DNA of 64,000 bases from Paraburkholderia sp. UYCP14C (GCF_004197395.1 NZ_SELS01000011.1:62001-126000), one strand, 5' to 3'; positions 45,150 to 54,408 are shown, numbered from the stretch's first letter. Program-made: numbers and translations. The notes: generated from the sequence alone by a model not told the origin.

Positions 45150-45228
45150 TTCGGATAGCCGGCGTCGCGCGTCAGCGTTTCCGTGTATCCAGGTTAGCGC
45201 CTGGAAGGCATCCCGACCGACCGACCGC

Positions 45229-46221
45229 TCAAACCGACTCCCGCAGCACCAGCCGATGCTGCAGGATGCGCGGCGCGGGGCGTTCGCCGTCCAGCAGTGC
45301 CAGTAGCATTTCGGCCGCCGCGGCGCCCAGTTCGACCATGGGCTGGGCCACGGTGGTGAGCCCCGGCTCGAAGATGTCGGCGATGGGCACGTCGTCGAAG
45401 CCCATTACCGCCACGTCGTGCGGCACCCGCCGGCCGGCCTTGCTGAAGCACTTGATCGCGCCGATCGCCAACGTGTCCGACACGGCGAACACCGCAGTCG
45501 GCGGATCGACCACCGCCAGCAGACTTGCCGCCGCCTGGCTTCCGGCGGCGTAACTATTGTCGCCAGTGACACAGACAAGCTCCGGCGCAGGCGCGAGGCC
45601 GGCGCGCAGTAGTGCTGCCTCGTAGCCCTCGCGGCGCTGACGCGCATACAAAAAGCGCTCATCGCTGGTGATGAAGCCGATGCGCCGGTGGCCTTTATTG
45701 ATCAGGTACTGCACGGCATCCGTAGCGGCCTGGCGGTGGTCGATGCTGACATAAGGCACATCGCTTCCGGGCAGGAATTCCGAACAATTGACCCACGGCT
45801 TGCCATTCGCCGCCTCGCGCCGGGCTGCCTGGTCGGACATGGGCACGAGATTGATGACGCCGTCGCTCAGACTGCCGACCAGCGTCGGCAGCGACGCGTC
45901 CGCCGTGCCGCTCCAGGCTTCCAGGTCCGCCGGAAGCAGCGTGTAACCGGCCTGGCGACTGACCGCGGCGGCCCCGCGGACGATCTCGGCGTAATAGGGG
46001 TTGGCGAAATCCGGCATGAGCATCAGCAGAATGCGACTCTGGCCGGTACTCAGGCTGCGGCCGAACGGATTGACCCGGTAGTCCAGTGCGCTGACGGCTG
46101 CCTCAACCCGCTGCCGCGTGGCCGCCGACACCGGCTTGGTGCCGTTGAGCACACGCGACACCGTGGCGATGGACACGCCAGCCTCGCGGGCAACGGCTTC
46201 GATAGAGGGTTTGCTTCGCAT
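45229..46221 (-). CDS. LacI family transcriptional regulator
   Basis: Sugar-responsive repressor of 330 residues: N-terminal HTH KPSIEAVAREAGVSIATVSRVLNGTKPVS with hinge helix, then a periplasmic-binding-protein-like effector domain (about 60-330). It diverges from the isomerase-oxidoreductase pair and presumably represses it when the sugar is absent. Two LacI-type palindromes lie in the shared region. ATG at 46221. The ligand is unknown. Confidence 0.93.
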   Translation of the reverse strand: MRSKPSIEAVAREAGVSIATVSRVLNGTKPVSAATRQRVEAAVSALDYRVNPFGRSLSTGQSRILLMLMPDFANPYYAEIVRGAAAVSRQAGYTLLPADLEAWSGTADASLPTLVGSLSDGVINLVPMSDQAARREAANGKPWVNCSEFLPGSDVPYVSIDHRQAATDAVQYLINKGHRRIGFITSDERFLYARQRREGYEAALLRAGLAPAPELVCVTGDNSYAAGSQAAASLLAVVDPPTAVFAVSDTLAIGAIKCFSKAGRRVPHDVAVMGFDDVPIADIFEPGLTTVAQPMVELGAAAAEMLLALLDGERPAPRILQHRLVLRESV

Positions 46222-46583
46222 GGTGTGGGTTCAGGCGGCGGCGTACCCGTCGCCGACGGGGAGGTAACAATTCTAGCACCGTCGGGAAAATATTTTCCTA
46301 TCACGCGCTACCGGACCTCGAATCTGAGCTGGGATTCTGACGTAGCTTGCGGGAGAGCACGCTGTTGCCGCAAACCGCAGTTTTATACAATCCGCATCTC
46401 GAGCGTCTTTGCGCGTACTCGTGTTTGGGCCGATCCCTGCCGGCCTGGGGTAAAGCCGTGTTCCACAGAAACGGGAAAGCGCTTACCTTCTGATCTGCAC
46501 GCAGTTCCGCAGCGGTCGCTGTTCGCCACCTGAGCAACTTGCCATCCGCGCCGCATCCCCCTTGACTCTTTGGATTGACGACC
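46222..46583. promoter_or_regulatory. divergent control region of the LacI-type cluster
   Basis: The 362-bp region contains the perfect palindrome GGAAAATATTTTCC (46285-46298), about 64 bp before the lacI-type start, and GGAAAGCGCTTACC (46474-46487), a one-mismatch palindrome with the central CG typical of LacI/GalR operators, about 97 bp before the isomerase gene. No coding sequence. Confidence 0.65.
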
Positions 46584-47351
46584 ATGAATCAAGCCTTGCC
46601 CATTTCCATCCAGATTTACAGCCTGCGTAAAGCGGGCGACCTAGACCGGCAGTTCGACATTGCAGCCCAAGCGGGATTTCGCCAGGTGGAGCTGATCGGG
46701 TCCTTGCTGGAAGATGCGGCCGACACCCGGAACAAGCTTCAGGCGCACGGCCTGCGCGCCTCCTCCAGCCATCTCAGCATGACCATGCTGCGTGAGCGTC
46801 TGGACGACGTAACCGCAGCGTGCGAGACCATCGGGTTCACCCAGTTGATCATGCCCGCGGTGCCGCCAGCCGAGCGCGACAGCGACGCCGCCTATTGGCG
46901 GGCGCTCGGCACCGAGCTGGGCGAGTTCGCCCATCGGCTGGCCGATCGGGGCATCGCCCTCGCTTACCACAACCATGATTGGGAACTCCGCGCCAAGGAG
47001 AACGGCGTAACGGCGCTGGAACTGCTGTTCGAATCAGCCGGGGAAAGCCCGCTCGGCTGGCAGGTGGATGTGGCCTGGCTCGTGCGCGGCGGCGCCGATC
47101 CTCTGCCATGGCTGCGCCGCTACACGGGCCGCGTGGTCTCGGCCCATGCGAAAGACCTCGCGCCGACGGGTGAAAAACTGGACGAGGACGGCTGGGCCGA
47201 CGTGGGTCACGGCGTGATGGATTGGCCCACGCTGTCCGCGGCCTGCCGCGCAGCGGGGGCGCGTTTCCTCGCCGCCGAGCACGACAATCCCAGCGACGCC
47301 GAACGCTTCGCCCGCAATGCCTTTGCCTATCTGCACCAGCTCGGAGCCTGA
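46584..47351 (+). CDS. sugar phosphate isomerase/epimerase (xylose isomerase-like TIM barrel)
   Basis: AP-endonuclease-2/xylose-isomerase-like TIM barrel of 255 residues, metal dependent. Seen are FRQVELIGSL, the His/Glu motif YHNHDWEL, QVDVAWLVRGGADPLPWL, AHAKDLAPTG and a C-terminal AAEHDNP. The family includes hydroxypyruvate isomerases and inosose or dehydro-sugar epimerases. ATG at 46584 is preferred over an upstream TTG. Three bases separate it from the oxidoreductase gene, so the two act together in one sugar pathway under the LacI-type regulator. Confidence 0.88.
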   Translation: MNQALPISIQIYSLRKAGDLDRQFDIAAQAGFRQVELIGSLLEDAADTRNKLQAHGLRASSSHLSMTMLRERLDDVTAACETIGFTQLIMPAVPPAERDSDAAYWRALGTELGEFAHRLADRGIALAYHNHDWELRAKENGVTALELLFESAGESPLGWQVDVAWLVRGGADPLPWLRRYTGRVVSAHAKDLAPTGEKLDEDGWADVGHGVMDWPTLSAACRAAGARFLAAEHDNPSDAERFARNAFAYLHQLGA

Positions 47352-47354
47352 TCC

Positions 47355-48494
47355 ATGAAACCTGTCCTGATCGGCATCATCGGTTGCGGCAATATCAGCG
47401 ATGCTTATTTCACCGGCGCGGCGAATTCGGAGTTCGCCCGCGTCAAGGCTTGCGCCGACTTGCGTCCCGAGGCCGCCCAGGCCAAGGCCTCGCAGCACGG
47501 CGTGGCCGCGATGTCGGTGGACGCGCTGCTGGCCGACCCCGACATCGAGATCGTCATCAACCTGACGGTGCCGCACGCGCACGTGCCGGTCAGCCTGCAG
47601 ATTCTCGAGGCGGGCAAGCACGTCTACCTCGAAAAGCCTTTGGGTACCGACTTCGCGTCCGCGCGCGCGATGTTGGCGAAAGCCGAGGCGGCGGGATTGC
47701 GCGTGGGCTGCGCGCCGGACACCTTCTTCGGCGCGGCCCATCAGGCCTGCCGCGCGGCGCTCGATGGCGGCCGCATCGGGCGTGCGATTGGCGGGGCCGT
47801 GGCCGTGTTGTCCCGCGGCATGGAGTCCTGGCATCCCAATCCGGAGTTCTTTTTCAAGCGAGGCGGCGGCCCGATTCACGACATGGGCCCGTATTACGTG
47901 ACCCAGCTAGTGAACCTGCTTGGTCCGGTGGCACGCGTGTCTGCTTGCGCGACCATCGGTTTTCCACAGCGCGTCATCTCCAGTGAGCCGCTGAAGGGCC
48001 AGGTCATCGAGGTCGAGGTGCCCACCACGGTCAACGGTATCCTGCAATTTGCGAGTGGCGCCAACGTGACGATGACTGCCTCCTGGGACGTGTGGGCTCA
48101 TCAGCGTTCGCCCATCGAAATCTATGGCACGGAAGGCAGCCTGTTGGGCGTCGACCCCAACTTCTTTGGCGGAAGTCCGCGGCTAGCTGAACGTGATGGC
48201 GGCTTCAAACCGCTCGACATCCGGTCCCATGCCTTCGGTGTCGACAACTTCACGTTGAGGAGTGGCGCGCGCGTGGCCAATTACCGCGCGGTGGGCGTGC
48301 TGGATATGGCCGTGGCATTGCGTCGAGGTCGGCCGCATCGCGCGAGCGGCGAACTGGCGTTGCATGTGCTGGAGGTGCTGGATGCTTTCGAACGCTCTTC
48401 GCGCGAGGGGCGGCACATCGCTATCGAGACCGCCGTCCAGCGACCCGCCGTCGTGTCGTTGGGGCGAGGCGAAGAGGTGTTGCTCGCCGACTGA
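47355..48494 (+). CDS. Gfo/Idh/MocA family oxidoreductase
   Basis: NAD(P)-dependent sugar or inositol dehydrogenase of 379 residues. Rossmann start VLIGIIGCGNISDAY, cofactor motif VYLEKPLG with conserved Lys, and catalytic region GGGPIHDMGPYYV (His/Asp) followed by the beta-sheet substrate domain. The precise sugar is unknown. Translationally close to the isomerase gene (3-bp gap), forming a catabolic pair under LacI control. Confidence 0.9.
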   Translation: MKPVLIGIIGCGNISDAYFTGAANSEFARVKACADLRPEAAQAKASQHGVAAMSVDALLADPDIEIVINLTVPHAHVPVSLQILEAGKHVYLEKPLGTDFASARAMLAKAEAAGLRVGCAPDTFFGAAHQACRAALDGGRIGRAIGGAVAVLSRGMESWHPNPEFFFKRGGGPIHDMGPYYVTQLVNLLGPVARVSACATIGFPQRVISSEPLKGQVIEVEVPTTVNGILQFASGANVTMTASWDVWAHQRSPIEIYGTEGSLLGVDPNFFGGSPRLAERDGGFKPLDIRSHAFGVDNFTLRSGARVANYRAVGVLDMAVALRRGRPHRASGELALHVLEVLDAFERSSREGRHIAIETAVQRPAVVSLGRGEEVLLAD

Positions 48495-48516
48495 CTCACC
48501 TGACCTTGATGTTCTC

Positions 48517-48546
48517 GAGCCCGCGACGACACTCGGCCGCGGGCTT
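48517..48546. terminator. weak bidirectional terminator candidate
   Basis: AGCCCGCG (48518) pairs with CGCGGGCT (48538) between the convergent oxidoreductase and GntR genes; 12-base loop and no T-run, so weak. Confidence 0.35.
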
Positions 48547-48560
48547 CGAAACCGGCAAAC

Positions 48561-49307
48561 TCAGGAAATCACCGCGGCCGACGGCTTCGTCGCATCGTCC
48601 TTGTAAATCTCGCGCACGAAGGCCAGATGCCGCTCGGCGGCCTTGCGCGCCTTGGGCGCATCGCGCGCGACGACGGCGTCGTAAATCGCCTGGTGCTGGC
48701 TCATCAGCTGCTTTTCCATCGCGTCGTCGTAATCGATCAGCCGATGATACTGGCGCATGCCCTCGCGAATCAGCGTATGAATGCCGTGCATCACATGCGC
48801 CAACGCGACGTTGTGCGTGGAATCCGCGATCGCGAGATGGAACGCGGCATCGAGTTCGGCAAGACTCGCGCGATCGCGCGACAGCGACGCAGCCTTCAAC
48901 GCGTCGAACGCCGCGTGGATTTTCTTCAGGTCGGCGGCGGTTGCGCGCTGCGCGGCATAGACCGTCGAGATCGCTTCGAGCCCCTGGCGCAACTCCAGAA
49001 TGTCGGCACTGGTACGCGGATTCTGCAGCAGCAGCTCGGCAAGCGGCTTCGAGATGATCGGCGCGGTCACGTCGACCACCGTGAACCCTCCGCGCCCCGA
49101 CGTTTCGATGTAACCGTCCGCTTCCAGCCGGATCAGCGCCTCGCGCAGCGACGGCCGCGACACGCCGAGCTGCGCCGCGAGATCGCGCTCGGCCGGCAGC
49201 CGGTCGCCGGGCATCAGCGTGCCCTCCGAGATCAGTTGCTTGATCTGGTCGGATACCACGTCGGAAATGCGCTTGCGCGCGAAGGACGGAATCGGGGTGA
49301 ATGGCAT
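48561..49307 (-). CDS. GntR family regulator, FadR subfamily (LldR/PdhR-like)
   Basis: Regulator of 248 residues: winged helix ISDVVSDQIKQLISEGTLMPGDRLPAERDLAAQLGVSRPSLREALIRLEADG and an FCD effector domain (about 95-230) with the metal-binding helices (DAAFHLAIADSTHN, MSQHQAIYDAVVARD). Members respond to lactate, pyruvate or related acids. ATG at 49307 is chosen over an upstream TTG. Its nearest candidate target in the window is the lut operon, which has a matching operator; the intervening LacI cluster separates them by 3.5 kb, so this is inference. Confidence 0.88.
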   Translation of the reverse strand: MPFTPIPSFARKRISDVVSDQIKQLISEGTLMPGDRLPAERDLAAQLGVSRPSLREALIRLEADGYIETSGRGGFTVVDVTAPIISKPLAELLLQNPRTSADILELRQGLEAISTVYAAQRATAADLKKIHAAFDALKAASLSRDRASLAELDAAFHLAIADSTHNVALAHVMHGIHTLIREGMRQYHRLIDYDDAMEKQLMSQHQAIYDAVVARDAPKARKAAERHLAFVREIYKDDATKPSAAVIS

Positions 49308-49401
49308 AAGCGGCAAACGATGAAGCCGGTTGACGGAGCGCGCGGCTACTCCACGGTGCGTGGAATTATACCGTTCGACACCGTGCGCCGATTCGCCGAT
49401 C

Positions 49402-51213
49402 TCAACGCGGCTGCGCGGTATAAAAGCTCACGAGATCACGCTTCATCGCGTGCAGCGCGGCATCGTCGAGATACACCATGTGGCCGGTCGGATAGTAGGC
49501 GATGCTCACGTTCTCGTGCAGCGGCCGATCGAGGCCGAGATGCGCCAGCGCATATTCGGTCGCGAAGAACGGCGTGGCGAGATCGAAGTAACCGTTCAGC
49601 GACAGCACGCGCAGTTGCGGATTCTGCCGCATCGCTTCGGCCAGATCACCGCCCGCGTACGGCAGCTCCAGCCGTTCGCCCCACCATTCGCGATGTTTCC
49701 AGTCCCATTGCTTCAACGCATCGTCGCTGAACACCACGTAGCGGTCGCTCGGCGTGTAGTGCAGATCTTCCGCCAGATGCTGATGAAGCGCCGCATTGAA
49801 CGCATTCGACACGCCGCTGACCGACGCATCGAAGTCGGGATCCTCCGCTGCATCGTCGTAGTTCAGGCCTTCGAAACGGCCATCGTAGCGGCCCACGCTG
49901 CGCGACTCGTTGCGCAGCAACTCGTTTCGGAACCGCGACGGATAGAGACGCAGACGGTTGCGCTTCACGAAGCCCACGTCGAGTCCGGTGAAGTACGCGA
50001 TGCGCGCGGCGATCGCGTCGCGCTGCGCGTCGGGCAGCGCATCGCCCTGTTCGAGCGCCTGCGCATAGGGTCCGCGCGCGAACGCGCGGGCTTCGTCGAG
50101 AAAGGCCGGCAGGCTCGCGGGCTTCGGCGTGACCTTGTCGTGATACCACGCGATCGCCGCGAAACTCGGCAGATAGCTCACGCTCTTGAAATCGTTGCCG
50201 GGCGTGAACGCCGCCGAATTGAGCACCGACGACAGCAGGATCACGCCGTTCAGCGCGATATTGTTCTGCCCCAACTGATAGGCGAGCATCGCGGCGCGCG
50301 CGGTGCCATACGATTCGCCGAGCAGGTACTTCGGCGAATTCCAGCGCTGATTCACCGTCAGATAACGGTCGATGAATTGCGCAAACGCGCTGACATCCTG
50401 GTCGACGCCCCAGAAGTCTTTGCCGGTGCCATGCCCGACCGGTCTCGACAGGCCCGCGCCGACCGCGTCGATGAACACGAGGTCCGAGATGTCGAGCAGG
50501 CTGTCGGGGTTGTCTTCGAGCGTGTACGGCGCGGGCGGTGTGCTCGCGGGGCTCGCGGTGCGCACGCGTTTGGGGCCGACCGAGCCCATCATCAGAAACA
50601 CGCTGCCGGCGCCGGGGCCGCCGTTGAACAGAAACGTGATCGGACGCGTCGCCGGCGTTTTGGTCGGCACCGTGTACGCCACATAGAACACGCTCGCGTT
50701 GGGCGCGCCGGTCTTGTCGTGCAACAACAGATTGCCGGCCGTCGCCGTGTAGTCGAGCTTGCGGCCGTTCAGGCGAAGCGAATGCGTGGTGACGCTGGTG
50801 GTTTCGGGCGGCACGGGAATCACGGGCGTCAATGCCCTGTCGTTGCGATGCCTCGCCGTCGCGTCGGCCGCATCCGTCGGATTCGATGCAGCTTGCGTGT
50901 CGCCGCGCGCAGCCGTCCGCTTGCGCGGCTCGCCGTTCGGCCGGGCTGTCAGCGCGTGCGGCTCGTGCGAATCGCCGACAGGCGACGCGCTCGCCTCCGT
51001 GCCCTGGCGTGGCGCGACGGGCGCGGAGGCGGCGTCCGCGCTCTCCCCTGTTTCCGCGCTGTCCGCGGTATTCGACGCATCGGCCTGCTCGGCTGCCCTA
51101 CACCGTTCGCCGAACGGCACCGCACCGGCGACGCCAAGCGTGACCGTCAGCACGGCGGCCGGGAAACCCGCTGTCAGCAAGCGGCGCAACGCAGGAGGGG
51201 AGCAAAAGATCAT
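49402..51213 (-). CDS. S10 family serine carboxypeptidase-like protein, exported
   Basis: Secreted or periplasmic peptidase of 603 residues. A signal peptide (about 1-41) is followed by a low-complexity Ala/Asp/Ser/Pro linker to about 125, then the alpha/beta-hydrolase domain: FLFNGGPGAGS (oxyanion region), nucleophile Ser301 in GESYGTARA, Asp in LSLNGYFDLATPF and His in YYPTGHMVY. This is the bacterial S10 layout. The substrate is unknown. Predicted carboxypeptidase activity is by family only. Confidence 0.9.
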   Translation of the reverse strand: MIFCSPPALRRLLTAGFPAAVLTVTLGVAGAVPFGERCRAAEQADASNTADSAETGESADAASAPVAPRQGTEASASPVGDSHEPHALTARPNGEPRKRTAARGDTQAASNPTDAADATARHRNDRALTPVIPVPPETTSVTTHSLRLNGRKLDYTATAGNLLLHDKTGAPNASVFYVAYTVPTKTPATRPITFLFNGGPGAGSVFLMMGSVGPKRVRTASPASTPPAPYTLEDNPDSLLDISDLVFIDAVGAGLSRPVGHGTGKDFWGVDQDVSAFAQFIDRYLTVNQRWNSPKYLLGESYGTARAAMLAYQLGQNNIALNGVILLSSVLNSAAFTPGNDFKSVSYLPSFAAIAWYHDKVTPKPASLPAFLDEARAFARGPYAQALEQGDALPDAQRDAIAARIAYFTGLDVGFVKRNRLRLYPSRFRNELLRNESRSVGRYDGRFEGLNYDDAAEDPDFDASVSGVSNAFNAALHQHLAEDLHYTPSDRYVVFSDDALKQWDWKHREWWGERLELPYAGGDLAEAMRQNPQLRVLSLNGYFDLATPFFATEYALAHLGLDRPLHENVSIAYYPTGHMVYLDDAALHAMKRDLVSFYTAQPR

Positions 51214-51427
51214 GAAGTTGTCCGCGACGAGTCGAAACGCGCTGGAGTCCGTCTAGCCGGATTCTGGAGCGAACCCGGCGCTCGATTCTTGACGCAAGTT
51301 TGCCCGGCGTCAACCTCGCGCATGCTTGCATGCCCAACATTACAAAGCGCTTTTCTTCGACGTGGCGTACACCTGCGCAGTCATGGCAGAATCGACAGCG
51401 CCTTCGTCGCCTTGTCGAGAATACCCA

Positions 51428-52417
51428 ATGGCCCAACTGGTACTGGATGCATTCGACGCTGCAGCGCTGATCCCCGGCTTTCGCGCGCCGCAACTGCCGC
51501 ACGAACAGCCTGACCCCTCTACCCTCGACGCCGCCGACCACGCGATGCGGCACTGGACGAGCGCCGTCAGCGGCCCGCTGGCGCCGGGCTCCGACACGCA
51601 CCGGCACGAAATGTGCCGCATGTTTCGCGAAACCTTCAATCCGTATCGCCCGTCCGTGCTCGCATGGCCGCCGCTCGAAGCCTCGACGCTCAAGCGCATC
51701 GTCGAACTGCCGATCTGGGACATCGCCGTGCAAACCGAAGGCAGGGCACGCCTACGCATGGCGGCCTACGCGGCCTCGCTCGACACGCCGGACCTGCGCG
51801 ACGCGCTGGCGCTGAACGCGTGGGAAGAGAACCGCCATAAGGAAGTGCTGTCGCGCATGGTGCATGCGTATGGCATCGCGCTCGCGAGCGAGCCGGCTTA
51901 CGTCTATCCGAAAGACACGGAACGCGCTTACCTCGTGACCGGCTACAGCGAATGTATCGACAGCTTCTTCGCGTTCGGCCTGTTCGAGGTGGCGCGGCGC
52001 TCGGGCTTGTTCCCGCCGGAACTGACCGAGACGTTCGAGCCGGTGATGCAGGAAGAGTGTCGCCACATTCTGCTGTTCGCGAACTGGGTCGCCTGGCATC
52101 GCGCGCAGCTTTCATGGTGGCAGCGCATCCGCTTCGAGCTCAAGGTGGCCGGCGTGTGGGCGTTTCTGATCTGGGAGCGTATCGGGCTCGCGCGTGCGAT
52201 GGATGCCGAGGGCAACGTCCACGAGCACGATAACAACTTCACGGTCAACGGCGCGCAGCAAGTGACGGATGTCGATATCAGCGTGCCGGAATTGATGCAA
52301 CTGTGTCTTCAGGAAAACGAACGTCGATTCGCCGGATACGACACACGGCTGCTGCGGCCCGAAACGATGCCGCGGCTGGTGCGCTTCGGCTTGAAGTTCG
52401 CGCGCAAGAAAAAGTAA
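51428..52417 (+). CDS. diiron ferritin-like protein
   Basis: Four-helix-bundle protein of 329 residues with a diiron site: Glu104 (AVQTEGRARLR), Glu134-x2-His137 (AWEENRHKE), Glu175 (GYSECIDSF) and Glu210-x2-His213 (MQEECRHILLFANW). This E...ExxH...E...ExxH pattern is that of ferritin-like oxidases and oxygenases. The C-terminal 100 residues are less conserved and helical. No signal peptide, so cytoplasmic. ATG at 51428 is taken (MAQLVLDAFDAAALIPGF); an in-frame ATG at 51383 would add 15 residues. Reaction unknown. Confidence 0.8.
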   Translation: MAQLVLDAFDAAALIPGFRAPQLPHEQPDPSTLDAADHAMRHWTSAVSGPLAPGSDTHRHEMCRMFRETFNPYRPSVLAWPPLEASTLKRIVELPIWDIAVQTEGRARLRMAAYAASLDTPDLRDALALNAWEENRHKEVLSRMVHAYGIALASEPAYVYPKDTERAYLVTGYSECIDSFFAFGLFEVARRSGLFPPELTETFEPVMQEECRHILLFANWVAWHRAQLSWWQRIRFELKVAGVWAFLIWERIGLARAMDAEGNVHEHDNNFTVNGAQQVTDVDISVPELMQLCLQENERRFAGYDTRLLRPETMPRLVRFGLKFARKKK

Positions 52418-52475
52418 GCTACGCCGAGGCACGCGCTCTGCTCGCGCGCCAGCATTCGAGAATTGCGAATCGCTG

Positions 52476-52536
52476 CCTGACGGGCGACGTCGCTCGCTGT
52501 CAAAGCGAGTGGCGCGGGAGTCATGCCCGCGTCAGG
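52476..52536 (+). ncRNA. structured leader candidate before the sulfotransferase gene
   Basis: CCTGACGGGC (52476) can pair with GCCC and GTCAGG (52525-52536, two-base bulge), enclosing a hairpin CTCGCT/AGCGAG; alternatively CGCGGG/CCCGCG forms a separate hairpin. The mutually exclusive folds recall a riboswitch or attenuator, but no known family is recognised. Confidence 0.3.
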
Positions 52537-52593
52537 CTGACGCCATGCTGCTTGCGTAAGCTGGGAACCCAAGCGAACGACAAGGAGCATGCA

Positions 52594-53391
52594 ATGGAGT
52601 CCTTCCCGCTGTTCATCATTGGCTCGCCCAGGTCCGGAACGACCTTTCTTTGTTCAGTGCTGAACGCGCATCCTCTGATCCAGCTGACCAACGAATGCCG
52701 CGTCTTCGCATTGCTGAAGGACTTCCTCGAAGTCGGCTGCCAACGCGTCGATCTGCTCGGCGAGACTTCGCGCGACCGCCTGTGCGCATTCGGCCGTCGG
52801 ACGCTCGGCGGATGGGTCGAACGCTTCTATCGCGAAGAGTTGAAGTTCGGCGCGCCGATCTGGGGCGACAAGCATCCTCCGTATGCCGACCCCACGGTAC
52901 TGTCGGGCCGAACAGGTTCGATCGAACGCCTGCCGCGCTCGGGTTCCTGCTTGCGTCTGATACGCGAACTGCTGCCGCAGGCGCGCTTCATTCATATCCA
53001 CCGCGATCCGCGCCACGTGGCCAATTCGCTGGTCCACAAGCATTGGACTGGATCGATCGAAGACGGCATTCGCGTGTGGGGGCAATACGTCGGCGAGATC
53101 ACCGCATTCTTCGAAGAGATACCGGCGGCTCACGCGCTGACCATTTCGTACCGGAAGGTCATCGAAGAGCCGTGCGCGACGGCGGCCAGTATCGGGCAGT
53201 TTCTCGGCCTCGCGGATGCATCTCCGATCAGCGACTTCCTGATCTCGCAACGCAGTTCACCGACGCCGTTCAGCGATCCGGTGACCGATATCGGCGATCT
53301 TTATCTGATTCCCGATACCGCCGCGAGCGACGACACGCTCCTCGCTCTCGCGGGAACCCAGGCGCGACGGCTTGGTTATGCGGCCGCTTGA
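52594..53391 (+). CDS. sulfotransferase family protein
   Basis: PAPS-dependent sulfotransferase of 265 residues. The 5'-phosphosulfate loop is FIIGSPRSGTTFLCSVLNAH (residues 8-27) and the 3'-phosphate motif is FIHIHRDPRHVANSLV; GDKHPPY may hold the catalytic base. The acceptor is unknown. ATG at 52594 with AAGGAG is well supported; an upstream in-frame region from 52303 overlaps the ferritin-like gene and is rejected. Same strand as the ferritin-like gene after 176 bp. Confidence 0.87.
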   Translation: MESFPLFIIGSPRSGTTFLCSVLNAHPLIQLTNECRVFALLKDFLEVGCQRVDLLGETSRDRLCAFGRRTLGGWVERFYREELKFGAPIWGDKHPPYADPTVLSGRTGSIERLPRSGSCLRLIRELLPQARFIHIHRDPRHVANSLVHKHWTGSIEDGIRVWGQYVGEITAFFEEIPAAHALTISYRKVIEEPCATAASIGQFLGLADASPISDFLISQRSSPTPFSDPVTDIGDLYLIPDTAASDDTLLALAGTQARRLGYAAA

Positions 53392-53432
53392 GGTGCCCAC
53401 ATGAACTGGCCGCATCCGATGCCGCTATGACG

Positions 53433-53465
53433 CGGAGTTGCCCGGCCACCATTGGGGCAACTCCG
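53433..53465. terminator. hairpin between sulfotransferase and propeller genes
   Basis: Perfect 11-bp stem CGGAGTTGCCC/GGGCAACTCCG, 11-base loop, between convergent genes. No clear T-run on either side. Confidence 0.5.
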
Positions 53466-53475
53466 GTTGCAGCAC

Positions 53476-54408
53476 TTACACGTCGGCGTAATCGATACCG
53501 GTCAGCGGACCGAGATGGGCAACCGTGGTGAAGTGCGCGTCACGCTTCGTGTCGATGTCCAGCTCCCGCACGTTTCCGCCCAGGTCCGTCACGAACGCGC
53601 GGCGGCCGCGCCGATCCAGCGATACGCCGATGCCTTCCTGCAACTCACGCGCGAGCACTTCGCGATCCGCGAGGCCCGACTCGGTGATCTTCGCGCGATT
53701 CAGCGTGTTGCCGTCGTATCTGTCGTCGCCGCGATCGGTCCAGTAGAGGACGCCGTCGCGATGATCGATGTCGAGATCGATCGGCTCGGGCAGACGGTCG
53801 AGCAGGCACTCGAGATCGGGACGCGCATCGGCTTGCGCGCCGGCAGGCAAATCGATGCTCGCCCGGAAAATCCGGCCCTCGCCCGCATCCGGCGGTCCCT
53901 TCTGCGTCCAGTAGAGGTGGCCGTTCGGCTTGTCGAGCGCGATGCCTACGCAATGCCGGGTGGCATCGCCGGTATCCTCCGGGAAATTGCCGGTGCGCAC
54001 GAGTTCCGTCACCTCGGTGCCGTCCATGCGCGCGCGCATCACGCGCATGCCTTCGCGGTCGCACCAATAGAGGTATCCGCCCTCCATGTCCAACGCGATT
54101 TCCTTCGGCGTTCCCGCGGCACCTGATGGCACCAGCACACGATGCTCGCTGCCGTCGAGCTTCGCGCTTTCGATCGTGCCGTCGTTCGGCGGCAGCGCGC
54201 CGGCGACCGGATCGCCGTCGATCAGATGGATGCCGCTACCCATGTTGGTCCAGTACACCGTCTGGCTTTCGGCATCGACCTTGATGCCGTCGGGCGTGCG
54301 CATCAGATTCGCGAGCACCACCTCGTGCGAACCGTCCGGCCACAGCGCGATGATCGCCGGTGGACGTGCCTGCAGGACATACAACGTACCGCCATTCTCC
54401 GTAGCCAC
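53476..54408 (-). CDS. YWTD-repeat beta-propeller protein
   Basis: Protein of 310 residues built of LDL-receptor class B-like YWTD repeats: VYWTNMGSGIHL, LYWCDREGMRVMRARMDGTE, LYWTQKGPPDAGEGRIFRA and LYWTDRGDDRYDGNTLNRA, with intervening blades, enough for a six-bladed propeller. No signal peptide, so cytoplasmic, unusual for this fold. GTG at 54408 is the start, with GGAGGG eight bases upstream. Often mis-annotated as a dehydrogenase in databases. Function unknown; a sugar- or lactone-acting role, as in SMP-30-like propellers, is only a possibility. Confidence 0.82.
   Translation of the reverse strand: MATENGGTLYVLQARPPAIIALWPDGSHEVVLANLMRTPDGIKVDAESQTVYWTNMGSGIHLIDGDPVAGALPPNDGTIESAKLDGSEHRVLVPSGAAGTPKEIALDMEGGYLYWCDREGMRVMRARMDGTEVTELVRTGNFPEDTGDATRHCVGIALDKPNGHLYWTQKGPPDAGEGRIFRASIDLPAGAQADARPDLECLLDRLPEPIDLDIDHRDGVLYWTDRGDDRYDGNTLNRAKITESGLADREVLARELQEGIGVSLDRRGRRAFVTDLGGNVRELDIDTKRDAHFTTVAHLGPLTGIDYADV

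Noticed and set aside
49330-51513. Plus-strand open frame of about 727 codons
   Set aside because: Antisense to the S10 peptidase; no domain and typical shadow composition.
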